This document shows, one piece after another, positions 1 to 8,453 of a stretch of DNA of 64,000 bases. The notes beneath the pieces were generated by a model. The model ran no database searches, was not told where the DNA came from, and saw nothing but the letters and a program-made list of their open reading frames with translations. The DNA comes from Mesorhizobium sp. ES1-4 (lineage in GTDB: Bacteria; Pseudomonadota; Alphaproteobacteria; Rhizobiales; Rhizobiaceae). The stretch covers positions 179,416-243,415 of the forward strand of contig NZ_JAIUGV010000010.1 in the NCBI RefSeq assembly GCF_020164745.1. The letters run 5' to 3'. Within the stretch, counting starts at the first letter, position 1. Each line of letters opens with the position of its first letter. The position numbers and the translations under genes are program-made.

Positions 1-47
1 ATTTTGCCGACGTGCTGGCGGCGCTGGCGGCCGAAGAGGGGAGCTGA
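1..47 (+). CDS. 3' end of a CDS cut by the window edge
   Basis: A frame open from base 3 reads FADVLAALAAEEGS and stops with TGA at 45-47. It converges on the DUF1638 gene, whose stop lies 5 bases away. Only 14 residues are visible, so the product cannot be named. An alanine-rich helical C-terminus fits a real protein, but chance is not excluded. Confidence 0.35.
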   Translation, partial: FADVLAALAAEEGS

Positions 48-52
48 AGCCG

Positions 53-682
53 TCAGGCGTTCGCGGCCGCCCGCGCCAGCCCCTGCGTCAGGTCGCCAAA
101 ACCGGTGGAGCGGCGCTCGTATGCGAGGCCTAGCAAGGCGGCGGCCTTTTCCGCGACCTTGTCGAGTTCCGGATCGTCGGTCTGGGCGAGATAGATCAGC
201 TTCTGGTAATTGCCGAAATAGTCCTTGATCAGCTCCGGGTGTTTGTCGAGGCCGAGCGGCTTCATGAAGAAGGCGTCGAACTGACGGCACAGGAAGTCCG
301 TCATGTAGAACGACATCATGTCGTCGTCGCCGACCTTGTCGTAGGCTTCCATGCCTTGATAGAAGGCGAAGCAATGCGGGCCGGCCATGCGCTCGACGCC
401 ATGCTTCTCAAGGACCCGGTCAAGCAGGCCGCCAGTGCCGCAATCGGCATAGCCCACGAAGATGTGCTCGTATCCCTCTGCCTTGGCCTTTGCGATCGCC
501 TTGTCCATGGCCGGCGCGATGCGGTCGGGATAGAAATGAAATTCCGCCGGGAGGCAGGTCAGTTCGAGATGATCGAGCTTAAGTTGCTCCTTCACGGCCA
601 GGACTTCGCGCGCGATCATCCCGCAGGCAATGACCAAAAGCCTGCCTGCTTGAGTCGATTGCGTTTTCTGCACCTTGGCCAT
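53..682 (-). CDS. DUF1638 domain protein, corrinoid-methyltransferase associated
   Basis: This 209-residue protein resembles DUF1638 family members, which are found beside corrinoid proteins and MttB-type methyltransferases. The sequence has a Rossmann-like opening (LLVIACGMIAREVL) and Cys/His-rich stretches such as GYADCGTGG and GPHCFAFY that could bind metal. The ATG at 682 is chosen because the upstream in-frame extension runs through a strong terminator hairpin. It lies about 100 bases downstream of the corrinoid protein gene on the same strand. The biochemical role of DUF1638 is not established to my knowledge; a role in methyl-group transfer or cofactor handling is inferred from the neighbours. 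Confidence 0.8.
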   Translation of the reverse strand: MAKVQKTQSTQAGRLLVIACGMIAREVLAVKEQLKLDHLELTCLPAEFHFYPDRIAPAMDKAIAKAKAEGYEHIFVGYADCGTGGLLDRVLEKHGVERMAGPHCFAFYQGMEAYDKVGDDDMMSFYMTDFLCRQFDAFFMKPLGLDKHPELIKDYFGNYQKLIYLAQTDDPELDKVAEKAAALLGLAYERRSTGFGDLTQGLARAAANA

Positions 683-730
683 GATTTCAGCTGAACCGGC
701 TTTCGTTGCCGCAGTCCGTCCCTCATCTGG

Positions 731-770
731 GAACAAAAAAGCCGCGCTGCAAGGCGCGGCTTTTTTGTTC
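731..770 (-). terminator. Bidirectional intrinsic terminator
   Basis: A perfect 17-bp inverted repeat (731-747 with 754-770) surrounds a 6-base loop. It has a GC core (gccgcgc) flanked by A6 on one side and T6 on the other. It lies between the stop of the corrinoid protein gene and the DUF1638 start, so DUF1638 is either read through at low level or has its own promoter within about 50 bases. Confidence 0.85.
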
Positions 771-786
771 GTCCTGATGCCTTGGA

Positions 787-1485
787 TCAGGCCGAAGCGC
801 GCACGTTGTGCTTGCGCTTCATGTAGTCCTTGGCTGTCTCGACCGCCACCGCGGCGTCGCGGCAATAGGCGTCGGCGCCGACGGCCTTGCCGAATTCCTC
901 GTTGAGCGGGGCACCGCCAACCAGCACGACATAGTCGTCGCGAATGCCCTTTTCCTTCATCGTGTCGATGACGACCTTCATGTAGGGCATAGTGGTGGTG
1001 AGCAGCGCCGACATGCCGATGATGTCGGGCTGGTGCTGCTCGATCGCATCGAGATATTTCTCGACCGCATTGTTGATGCCGAGATCGATGACGTCGAAGC
1101 CGGCGCCTTCCATCATCATGCCGACGAGGTTCTTGCCGATGTCGTGGATGTCGCCCTTGACGGTGCCGATCACCATCTTGCCCTGCTTGGGCGCGCCGGT
1201 GGCGGCGAGCAGCGGGCGCAGGATGAACATGCCGGCCTTCATCGCATTGGCGGACAGAAGCACCTCAGGAACGAACAGGATGCCGTCGCGAAAATCCTCG
1301 CCGACGATGCGCATGCCTTCGACCAACGCCTCGGTCAGCACCTTGTAAGGCACCCAGCCGCGCTCGAGCAGGATGCGCGTGCCTTCCTCGATCTCTTCCT
1401 TCAACCCGTCATAAAGATCGTCGTGCATCTGCTGCACCAATTCGTCGTCGGAAAGTTCAGAAAGGATGATCTCGTCGTCGGACAT
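787..1485 (-). CDS. Corrinoid (B12-binding) methyl-carrier protein, MtbC/MttC-like
   Basis: This 232-residue protein carries methyl groups on a bound corrinoid between substrate methyltransferases and a folate or homocysteine acceptor. An N-terminal helical cap domain (about residues 15-95) precedes a Rossmann B12 domain. The diagnostic DxHxxG motif is seen as DIHDIG at residues 112-117, so His114 should be the lower cobalt ligand; the SxL (GMSALL) and GG (VLVGGAP) motifs follow. The start at 1485 has an AGGAG box 9 bases upstream. It diverges from the first mttB gene, the expected methyl donor partner. It is one of the clearest assignments here. Confidence 0.93.
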   Translation of the reverse strand: MSDDEIILSELSDDELVQQMHDDLYDGLKEEIEEGTRILLERGWVPYKVLTEALVEGMRIVGEDFRDGILFVPEVLLSANAMKAGMFILRPLLAATGAPKQGKMVIGTVKGDIHDIGKNLVGMMMEGAGFDVIDLGINNAVEKYLDAIEQHQPDIIGMSALLTTTMPYMKVVIDTMKEKGIRDDYVVLVGGAPLNEEFGKAVGADAYCRDAAVAVETAKDYMKRKHNVRASA

Positions 1486-1775
1486 TTTAATCCAGCTCCT
1501 CACGGCATCGCGACGGTGTCGCAAGGCACAAAACAATAGCGCTCATACCTAACCCGCAACGGGCTTGTGTCCATAGCTGATTTGCGACTTCCCGCAAAAG
1601 GAAAGCGACTGGAAAATCTATCGGATTTCTTGTCGATTTTGCGACAGGCGTTGGCGCGGACGGGCCGTTTCGAATAGGGTGCATGGCTACGATCCGGCGA
1701 AAGCCGCGCCATGCGGCCGCAACGGTTGGGACCAGTCCATATCGAGGCCTGGCCATAATTCAGGGAAGAGCGATC
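1486..1775. promoter_or_regulatory. Divergent intergenic region, corrinoid protein / mttB
   Basis: The 290 bases between the two divergent starts must hold both promoters. It is locally less GC-rich around 1600-1650. I see a ribosome-binding stretch (agggaagag) before the ATG at 1776 but no convincing operator or -35/-10 pair. Confidence 0.4.
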
Positions 1776-3350
1776 ATGAGCGAACACGCGGCAGTCGACC
1801 AGGAAGCGTCAAACGCGCGGCGTGGGCGCGGCGCCAGCGGCGGAGCCGCGGCGCGGCGCGCGGCGCGCTCCGGCGGCGGTCCGGGCACCCAGCTCACCTA
1901 TATCAAGCGCCAGATCGACGTCTATGAGGTGCTCAACGAGGAAGGGCTGGCCCTGATCGAGAAGAACACCGATACGGTGCTCGAGGAAATCGGCATCATC
2001 TTCCGCGATGACGCCGAAGCGCTGCAACTGTGGAAAGAGGCCGGCGCCGACGTCAAGGGCGAGCGCGTGCATTTCCCGAAAGGCCTTTGCCGTTCGCTCT
2101 TGAAGACCGCGCCCTCCGTCTACACGCAGCATGCGCGCAATTCCGAACGCTCGGTGCAGATCGGCGGCAATGCCACGGTATTCGCGCCGGTCTACGGCCC
2201 GCCCTTCGTGCGCGACCTCGATGGTGTCAGGCGCTATGCGACGATCGAGGATTTCCAGAATTTCGTGAAGCTTGCCTATATGGCACCGTCGATCCACCAT
2301 TCGGGCGGCACGGTGTGTGAGCCGGTCGACGTGCCGGTCAACAAGCGCCATCTCGACATGGTGTACGCCCACATCAAATATTCCGACAAGCCGTTCATGG
2401 GTTCGGTGACCGCGCCGGAGCGCGCCGAGGACACGGTGGCGATGGCCAAGCTGGTGTTCGGCGACGACTTCGTCGAGAACAACACGGTTTTGACCAGCCT
2501 GATCAACGCCAACTCGCCGATGGTGTTCGACGAAACCATGCTCGGCGCGCTGAAGGTCTATTCGCGGCATAACCAGGCCTGCATCGTCACGCCGTTCATC
2601 CTGGCCGGCGCGATGAGCCCGGTGACGGTGGCCGGCACGCTGACGCAGGTCCTGGCCGAAGTGCTGGCCGGTGCCTCTTTCACGCAGCTGATCCGGCCGG
2701 GCGCCCCGGTGCTGTTCGGCACCTTCGCCTCGTCGATCTCGATGCAGTCGGGCGCGCCGACCTTCGGCACGCCGGAGCCGTCGCTGGTCTCCTATGGCGC
2801 GGCGCAACTGGCACGCCGGCTGGGGCTGCCGTTCCGCACGGGTGGTTCGCTCTGCGCGTCGAAGGTCCCGGACGCGCAGGCGGCCTATGAAAGCGCCAAC
2901 ACGCTGAACTCGACCATTCTTGCCGGCACCAATTTTGTCCTTCATTCGGCCGGCTGGCTCGAGGGCGGGCTGGCGTCCTGCTACGAAAAGTTCATGATGG
3001 ATATCGACCAGCTCGGCATGCAGCAGAAATTCTGCGAAGGCGTCGACCTCTCGGAAAACGGGCAGGCGATGGACGCCATCCGCCAGGTCGGTCCGGGCAG
3101 CCACTATCTCGGCTGCGACCATACCCAGGCCAACTTCCAGACCGCCTTCTACCGCTCGTCGATCGCCGACAACAACTCCTATGAGCAGTGGCTGGCGGAA
3201 GGCCAGAAGACCGCGCCGCAGCGTGCCAACGATCTCGCCCGCCGGTGGCTGGAGGCTTACGAGGCGCCGCACCTCGATGAAGGCATCGACGAAGCCCTGA
3301 AGGACTTCATCGCCAGGAAGAAGGGGTCGATGCCCGACGCCTTCACCTGA
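1776..3350 (+). CDS. MttB-family (non-pyrrolysine) methyltransferase
   Basis: This 524-residue protein of the trimethylamine methyltransferase MttB family transfers a methyl group from a quaternary amine to a corrinoid protein. There is no in-frame amber codon, so it belongs to the non-pyrrolysine group that includes glycine betaine methyltransferase MtgB; the substrate is probably a betaine (inference). A basic, low-complexity N-terminus (about residues 8-30, Arg/Ala/Gly-rich) precedes the TIM-barrel domain. The ATG at 1776 has agggaagag upstream. It diverges from the corrinoid gene, and a second homologue lies at 17214-18791. The C-terminus (ARKKGSMPDAFT) matches the homologue's end, so the TGA at 3348 is the natural stop. 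Confidence 0.92.
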   Translation: MSEHAAVDQEASNARRGRGASGGAAARRAARSGGGPGTQLTYIKRQIDVYEVLNEEGLALIEKNTDTVLEEIGIIFRDDAEALQLWKEAGADVKGERVHFPKGLCRSLLKTAPSVYTQHARNSERSVQIGGNATVFAPVYGPPFVRDLDGVRRYATIEDFQNFVKLAYMAPSIHHSGGTVCEPVDVPVNKRHLDMVYAHIKYSDKPFMGSVTAPERAEDTVAMAKLVFGDDFVENNTVLTSLINANSPMVFDETMLGALKVYSRHNQACIVTPFILAGAMSPVTVAGTLTQVLAEVLAGASFTQLIRPGAPVLFGTFASSISMQSGAPTFGTPEPSLVSYGAAQLARRLGLPFRTGGSLCASKVPDAQAAYESANTLNSTILAGTNFVLHSAGWLEGGLASCYEKFMMDIDQLGMQQKFCEGVDLSENGQAMDAIRQVGPGSHYLGCDHTQANFQTAFYRSSIADNNSYEQWLAEGQKTAPQRANDLARRWLEAYEAPHLDEGIDEALKDFIARKKGSMPDAFT

Positions 3351-3439
3351 AAGGAGCCCGAGTCAGGCGGGGCTAAAGTCGCCAACATCATCCACAAGGA
3401 AGTCTGGCGGAGCGCGTTCTCCGATCCGGACAAGAAGGG

Positions 3440-4126
3440 ATGATACGCGTGCGCGGCATGATCGAGGAGATCACGGCCGCGCTTGGCGCCAACGGCCTCA
3501 TCCTACGAGGCGGCGTTCTTTTTCCCGATCACGAGGGTGCGCCTCACGGTGCCTCGGGAGTGCCGGCAAAGTCCGTCCTGCTGGTAGGGCAGGCGGGTGT
3601 CGCGCCTTGGCCGCATTTCCTGCGCTGGCGGGCTACCCAACCTCATGGCATCGCCAATCCGCTCGATACATGGTCGCGCCAGGTGATTGGCGCTGTGGCG
3701 GAAAAGTTTGGCGCGCGCGCCGTTTCACCGTCGGACAGGCCTTATCTGCCCTTCCAGCAGTGGGCGATGCGGGCCGAGGGGCTAAGGCCGTCGCCGCTTG
3801 GTATCCTCATGCATCCGCAATACGGGCTTTGGCATGCCTATCGCGGCGCTTTGCTGTTCGAGGAGGAGATAGCGCTTCCGGAGCCTCGCGAGGCGGTCCA
3901 TCTCTGCGACGCATGTGTCGAGAAACCCTGCATGAAAGCCTGTCCGGTCGATGCCTGTTCCATCAGAGGGTTCGCCTACCAATCCTGTCTTGGGCATGTG
4001 CGGGGAGCAGATGGCGAGCCTTGCCGGAGCGGCGGCTGCCTTGACCGAAATGCCTGTCCCCATGGCACGTCCTACCGCTATCCGCCGGAGGTTCAGGCCT
4101 TTCATATGGCGAGCTTCATGCGCTAG
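3440..4126 (+). CDS. 4Fe-4S ferredoxin-like protein
   Basis: This 228-residue protein has an N-terminal alpha/beta region and a C-terminal cysteine cluster. The first set, CDACVEKPCMKACP at about residues 155-168, is followed by Cys residues spaced through CSIRG, SCLGH, PCRSGGC and NACP, enough for two 4Fe-4S clusters. The layout resembles the C-terminal half of QueG-type proteins without the corrinoid part. It may supply low-potential electrons for reactivating the corrinoid protein of the neighbouring methyltransferase system (inference). The ATG at 3440 overlaps, as ATGA, a stop ending a 30-codon open stretch after mttB. The start is not certain; ATG at 3458 is an alternative. Confidence 0.75.
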   Translation: MIRVRGMIEEITAALGANGLILRGGVLFPDHEGAPHGASGVPAKSVLLVGQAGVAPWPHFLRWRATQPHGIANPLDTWSRQVIGAVAEKFGARAVSPSDRPYLPFQQWAMRAEGLRPSPLGILMHPQYGLWHAYRGALLFEEEIALPEPREAVHLCDACVEKPCMKACPVDACSIRGFAYQSCLGHVRGADGEPCRSGGCLDRNACPHGTSYRYPPEVQAFHMASFMR

Positions 4127-4322
4127 CGGCACGCCGTTGGCGGCAGAAATGCCGACGGAAATGCACAGAGAAGCGCTTGCCGCATAATGACCTCGATAGG
4201 GCCTCTTGCGGGATGTGCTTCGTGGCCGCTCGATACGCTTTTGTGAACGCCACCCGTCAGCCCGGCCTTGCCCTTCCAACCCGCGCCGATATGTATGTGC
4301 GACGATCAGAAGGGACCCGGCC

Positions 4323-5060
4323 ATGGCGAAGTGTGGTATCGAGATAAGGACCAGCGATGGTATCGCACGAGCAGGACTGTTCCGCTCGTCCGCCGCTTCG
4401 CCGACCAAGGCCGGGGCCATTCTCTACCAGGACGCTTTCGGTCCGCGCCAGGCGCTCGATGGCATGGCCGAGCGGCTGGCGGGTGAGGGCTATGCGGTGC
4501 TGGTTCCCGATCTTTTTTACCGCAACGCGCCCTATGGTCCGTTCGATGCCAAAACCGCCTTCGCCGACGAGAAGACCAAGGCAGCGCTGATGGCGCTGGT
4601 CACCGGCACGACGCAGGAGATGACCATCAGCGACAGCGGCACGTTTATCGAGGCAATGTCCGCCGAAGGCGTTACGGGACCGATCGGCACCGTCGGCTAT
4701 TGCATGGGCGGGGCGCGGGCGCTCAACGCGGCTGCGAGTTACCCAGACAGGATCAAGGCCGCCGCCAGTTTCCATGGCGGCAACCTCGCCAGCGACGCCG
4801 CCGACAGCCCGCATCGCAAGGCGGCTTCCATCAAGGCGCGCGTTTATGTCGGCATGGCGGGCGTCGACAGGAGTTTTCCGCCGGAACAGTCGACGCGGCT
4901 GGAAGAGGCGCTGCGGAACGCTGAAGTCGACCATTTGATCGAGAATTATGTCGGCATGGCGCATGGGTGGTGTGTGCCGGACCACAGCGCCTTCGACGAG
5001 GCCGGCGCTGAGCGTCACTGGAAACGGCTGACGGCGTTATTTGCGGAGACGCTCGGGTAG
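4323..5060 (+). CDS. Dienelactone hydrolase family protein
   Basis: This 245-residue alpha/beta hydrolase of the dienelactone hydrolase family is likely cytoplasmic. The nucleophile motif is GYCMGG (Cys near residue 125), the Cys variant typical of DLH rather than a Ser esterase. A late Asp (GVDRSFPP) and His (GMAHGWC) complete the likely Cys-Asp-His triad. The start is set at the ATG at 4323; the longer frame has no family similarity upstream. The physiological substrate is unknown; family members open dienelactones or act as general carboxyl esterases. Nothing in the neighbourhood fixes a pathway. Confidence 0.85.
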   Translation: MAKCGIEIRTSDGIARAGLFRSSAASPTKAGAILYQDAFGPRQALDGMAERLAGEGYAVLVPDLFYRNAPYGPFDAKTAFADEKTKAALMALVTGTTQEMTISDSGTFIEAMSAEGVTGPIGTVGYCMGGARALNAAASYPDRIKAAASFHGGNLASDAADSPHRKAASIKARVYVGMAGVDRSFPPEQSTRLEEALRNAEVDHLIENYVGMAHGWCVPDHSAFDEAGAERHWKRLTALFAETLG

Positions 5061-5252
5061 GCCAAGCTTCGAAAGGTTGCCGCGGCCCACATCCGCCCTT
5101 CGGGTGTTTCGTCGCTTGAAAAGCCAGGTATCGGCTTTTCGCCCGCTGCGCGGACCAATCCTCGCTTTCCCGCGAAGAGGGAGAGGAAGAGGCTTATCAA
5201 AAAATCTTTCCCTCCCCCAAGGATTAGCCATTAGCCTTCGTCCAACAGATAA

Positions 5253-5816
5253 ATGATGGCGATGATGCTGGATGAGAGCGAAGCCTCCGACGCCGAGCTG
5301 ATCGGGCGGGCGAAGGGCGGAGACAGGGGGGCCTTCGGCAAATTGCTGGAGCGTCACTACGACTTCGTCTATCGCGCAGCCTACCGCTGGTGCGGCAGGA
5401 AGGCCGATGCCGAAGACATCGCCCAGGAAGTCTGCGTCCGGCTCGGCAAGGCGATCCGCGACTACCGCGGCGGCAGCGCGTTTACGACATGGCTCTATGC
5501 CATGACGGTGAATGCCGCGCGCGACATGATGCGCAAGACCGCGCGCGAGACGGTCAAGACCGAGGCCTATGGCGTCCATGCGCTGATTTCGGGCGAGGCC
5601 CCGGCGGAGAGCGAGGACCCTGCCGAGGCGCTGTGGGTGGTGGTGCGGCAATTGCCGGACAAGCAGCGCGATGCCGTGATGCTTGTCTATGGCGAAGGCT
5701 TGAGCCATGCGGCGGCCGCCGAAGCTATGGCGATCTCGGAGACGACGGTTTCCTGGCACATCCATGAAGCGAAGAAACGGCTGAAGACGTTGACACGTTC
5801 AGCCGGGGAAGTGTGA
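5253..5816 (+). CDS. ECF-type RNA polymerase sigma factor
   Basis: This 187-residue sigma-70 family protein has region 2 (about residues 20-90, FGKLLERHYDFVYRAAYRW then ADAEDIAQEV) and region 4 (about 130-180, LPDKQRDAVMLVYGEG and the helix-turn-helix SETTVSWHIHEAKKRL). The gene ends at 5816, and the next gene starts at 5819 or at GTG 5813, so the two are coupled. The partner is a membrane-anchored VWA protein, which sits in the position where an anti-sigma factor is normally found. Confidence 0.92.
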   Translation: MMAMMLDESEASDAELIGRAKGGDRGAFGKLLERHYDFVYRAAYRWCGRKADAEDIAQEVCVRLGKAIRDYRGGSAFTTWLYAMTVNAARDMMRKTARETVKTEAYGVHALISGEAPAESEDPAEALWVVVRQLPDKQRDAVMLVYGEGLSHAAAAEAMAISETTVSWHIHEAKKRLKTLTRSAGEV

Positions 5817-5818
5817 CC

Positions 5819-7960
5819 ATGGTCGACGACAACGAACTCGGAAAGCTGCGCGACGCGGCAATACCAGCGCCTGGCGAGAACGCGAGGGCGCGTACCTTCG
5901 AGGCCGCCATGCGTGCCTATGACCAGGAAAATATCTCCGCCGTCACCCAAGGATCGGTCGGCCGTCTTCGTCTCACAGAGCGAGCACGAAAGCTCTGGAG
6001 CGAGATCATGCAAAAGAAACTCATTGCCGCGCCGGCCCTTGCCGGGCTCGTCGCCCTGCCGATCGCCGGATACGCCACCTTCCATATGCTGAGGGAACAG
6101 CCGTCGCCGTTCGGCGGCGACGAGAAGATCACAGAGACGCTGGCCGACAAGCCGGCAACACTGAAGCCATTGGCCAAGCAGGCACCGGGAGACCAGGCCG
6201 CCGACGAGCCGGCCGTGACCACCGCGCCGGTGAAGGACAAGAAAGCCGACGCGGATGTGGAAAGTCGCGGCGCGACCGATGCGCTTGTGGCTCCGGCTTC
6301 GCCGCCGAACTCCGAATCGGCCCAAGCGGGCGGGGCCGCCCGGCAGACTGCGACGGAGCGTGGAGTGTTGGCTGAGCCAGCACCGCCGGCGCCGACCGGT
6401 GAATTCGCGCTGGATGGCGCCACTGGCGCGGCCAGCACGTCGCGGGTGGCCCGCATGCCGGCCGCCGAATCCAAGTTGATGATCCAGCAGCCGGCCACGG
6501 CACCGGCTGACCAGATCATGCCGCAACAGGAAAACCGCGACCGCGTCCAGGATTTCAAGACCAATCCGGTGCACGCCGCATTAGAAGATCCGGTCTCGAC
6601 CTTTTCGATCGATGTCGACACCGCTTCCTATTCCTTCGTGCGCAGTTCGCTGAAGCAGGGCTACCTGCCGCAGGCCGACACGGTCCGTGTCGAGGAGATG
6701 ATCAATTACTTCCCCTATGACTGGAAGGGGCCGGACTCGGCCTCGACGCCGTTCAATTCGACCGTCAGCGTGATGCCGACGCCGTGGAACGCGCACACCA
6801 AGCTGATGCATGTCGCCATCAAGGGCTTCGACATCAAGCCGACCGAGCGGCCGAAGGCCAATCTGGTCTTCCTGATCGACGTATCGGGCTCGATGGACGA
6901 ACCCGACAAGTTGCCGTTGCTCAAGTCGGCGTTCCGGTTGCTGGTCAGCAAGCTGAAGGCCGACGACACCATCTCGATCGTCACCTATGCCGGCGATGCC
7001 AGAACCGTGCTGATGCCGACCAAGGTTGCCGAGAAGGACAAGATCCTCAATGCCATCGACAATCTGCAGCCCGGGGGCTCGACGGCAGGCGAAGCCGGCA
7101 TCAGGGAAGCCTACAAGCTTGCCCAGCAGTCCTTTATCAAGGATGGCGTCAACCGCGTGATGCTCGCCACCGACGGCGATTTCAATGTCGGCCAGAGCGA
7201 TGACGACGATCTCAAGCGGCTGATCGAGAGCGAGCGCAGGACTGGCGTGTTCCTGTCGGTCTTCGGCTTCGGTCGCGGCAATCTGAACGATGAGATGATG
7301 CAGACCATCGCCCAGAACGGCAACGGCACCGCCGCCTATATCGACACGCTGGCCGAAGCCGAGAAGGTGCTGGTCGAGGACGCTTCCTCGACGCTGTTCA
7401 CCATCGCCAAGGATGTGAAGATCCAGGTCGAGTTCAATCCGGACAAGGTCTCGGAATACCGCCTGATCGGCTACGAGACCCGGGCGCTCAACCGTGAGGA
7501 TTTCAACAACGACCGCGTCGATGCCGGCGATATCGGGTCAGGCCATTCGGTCACCGCGATCTACGAGATCACGCCCAAAGGCAGTGGCGGCGAACAGATC
7601 GATCCGCTGCGCTATGGCCAGGCCACGGTCAACAATGGCGGCGTCGCCAATGCGGACGAATATGCCTTCGTCAAGATCCGCTACAAGCTGCCGAACGAGG
7701 ACGTCTCGAAACTGATCACCACGCCGGTGACATCGACCAACGAGCTCGCGTCCTTCGACCAGGCGAGCACCGACCAGCGCTTCTCCATCGCGGTCGCGGC
7801 TTTCGGTCAGAAGCTGCGCGACGAGGACGCGACCGCGAAGTTCGGCTACGACAAGATCATGGAGATTGCCACTGCCGCCCGAGGAGCCGACCCGTTCGGG
7901 TACAGGTCCGAGTTCCTTTCGCTTGTGCGCCTTGCCTCGGCGCTGGGCGGTAACCGGTAG
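5819..7960 (+). CDS. Membrane-anchored von Willebrand factor A protein (YfbK-like)
   Basis: This 713-residue protein has a short cytoplasmic N-terminus and one membrane segment (about residues 68-88, LIAAPALAGLVALPIAGYAT). A Pro/Ala-rich linker follows, then a VWA-associated N-domain and a VWA domain with the MIDAS motif DVSGSM near residue 354. The C-terminal region matches the DUF3520 type found in E. coli YfbK. It starts at ATG 5819 behind a GGGGAAG stretch; GTG 5813 is possible. The cytoplasmic N-terminus could hold the upstream sigma factor, making this an anti-sigma-like sensor (inference from coupling). No classical zinc anti-sigma motif (HxxxCxxC) is visible. Confidence 0.88.
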   Translation: MVDDNELGKLRDAAIPAPGENARARTFEAAMRAYDQENISAVTQGSVGRLRLTERARKLWSEIMQKKLIAAPALAGLVALPIAGYATFHMLREQPSPFGGDEKITETLADKPATLKPLAKQAPGDQAADEPAVTTAPVKDKKADADVESRGATDALVAPASPPNSESAQAGGAARQTATERGVLAEPAPPAPTGEFALDGATGAASTSRVARMPAAESKLMIQQPATAPADQIMPQQENRDRVQDFKTNPVHAALEDPVSTFSIDVDTASYSFVRSSLKQGYLPQADTVRVEEMINYFPYDWKGPDSASTPFNSTVSVMPTPWNAHTKLMHVAIKGFDIKPTERPKANLVFLIDVSGSMDEPDKLPLLKSAFRLLVSKLKADDTISIVTYAGDARTVLMPTKVAEKDKILNAIDNLQPGGSTAGEAGIREAYKLAQQSFIKDGVNRVMLATDGDFNVGQSDDDDLKRLIESERRTGVFLSVFGFGRGNLNDEMMQTIAQNGNGTAAYIDTLAEAEKVLVEDASSTLFTIAKDVKIQVEFNPDKVSEYRLIGYETRALNREDFNNDRVDAGDIGSGHSVTAIYEITPKGSGGEQIDPLRYGQATVNNGGVANADEYAFVKIRYKLPNEDVSKLITTPVTSTNELASFDQASTDQRFSIAVAAFGQKLRDEDATAKFGYDKIMEIATAARGADPFGYRSEFLSLVRLASALGGNR

Positions 7961-8035
7961 TGGCGACGACGGTCGGCTTTCTGCGGATGATGGGGCCGTT
8001 CTGATAGGAAAGCCGGCCCAAAGGCGGGTTAGGCA

Positions 8036-8070
8036 GGCCGGCGAGGGATACTTTCCTTGCCGGCCCTTTT
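8036..8070 (+). terminator. Intrinsic terminator of the sigma/VWA operon
   Basis: An 11-bp stem (8036-8046 with 8055-8065, one mismatch) is followed by CTTTT. It lies 75 bases past the VWA stop, on the plus strand. Confidence 0.8.
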
Positions 8071-8166
8071 AGCCCGCATGATCGTTAAATTACGCGGTAT
8101 TTCCGGTACCGGATCGCAATTTCCTCCTGCTACACCGGTCATGTCCAAGGCTTGAGGGAGCCGGAA

Positions 8167-8436
8167 TTGCAGATCACAACCATCGCCAACTCGACTCCGC
8201 CGGCACGCGACGCTTCGGCGGTTTCATCAGTCCCGTCGGCGGAATCCCAGCGCATCGGCGATGATGTCGCGCAGGCGCGCCACACCGCCATGTCGGCGCT
8301 GACCAACGACCGCTTCCGCGCCATGCTGGAGCAGATTACCGATCCGGGCGCGTCAGGCGCGCTGGCGACAATGCGCGGCGACAACGTTGTCGATTTCAAG
8401 TCGGCGCAGTCGAGCTACGCCGAAAACAGCGAATAA
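8167..8436 (+). CDS. Small hypothetical protein
   Basis: An 89-residue frame starts at TTG 8167, preceded by gagggagccggaa, a good Shine-Dalgarno match. The N-terminal third is Ser/Ala/Pro-rich. The second half has a helix-like segment (DDVAQARHTAMSAL, NDRFRAMLEQI). I recognise no domain. It converges on bmt with 17 bases between the stops. Third-position GC is similar to neighbouring genes, which favours real coding. Confidence 0.5.
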   Translation: MQITTIANSTPPARDASAVSSVPSAESQRIGDDVAQARHTAMSALTNDRFRAMLEQITDPGASGALATMRGDNVVDFKSAQSSYAENSE

Positions 8437-8453
8437 CCGCGAAGGAATTCGCG

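Noticed and set aside
1809..3272. 487-codon open frame on the minus strand
   Set aside because: It is a shadow of the first mttB gene.
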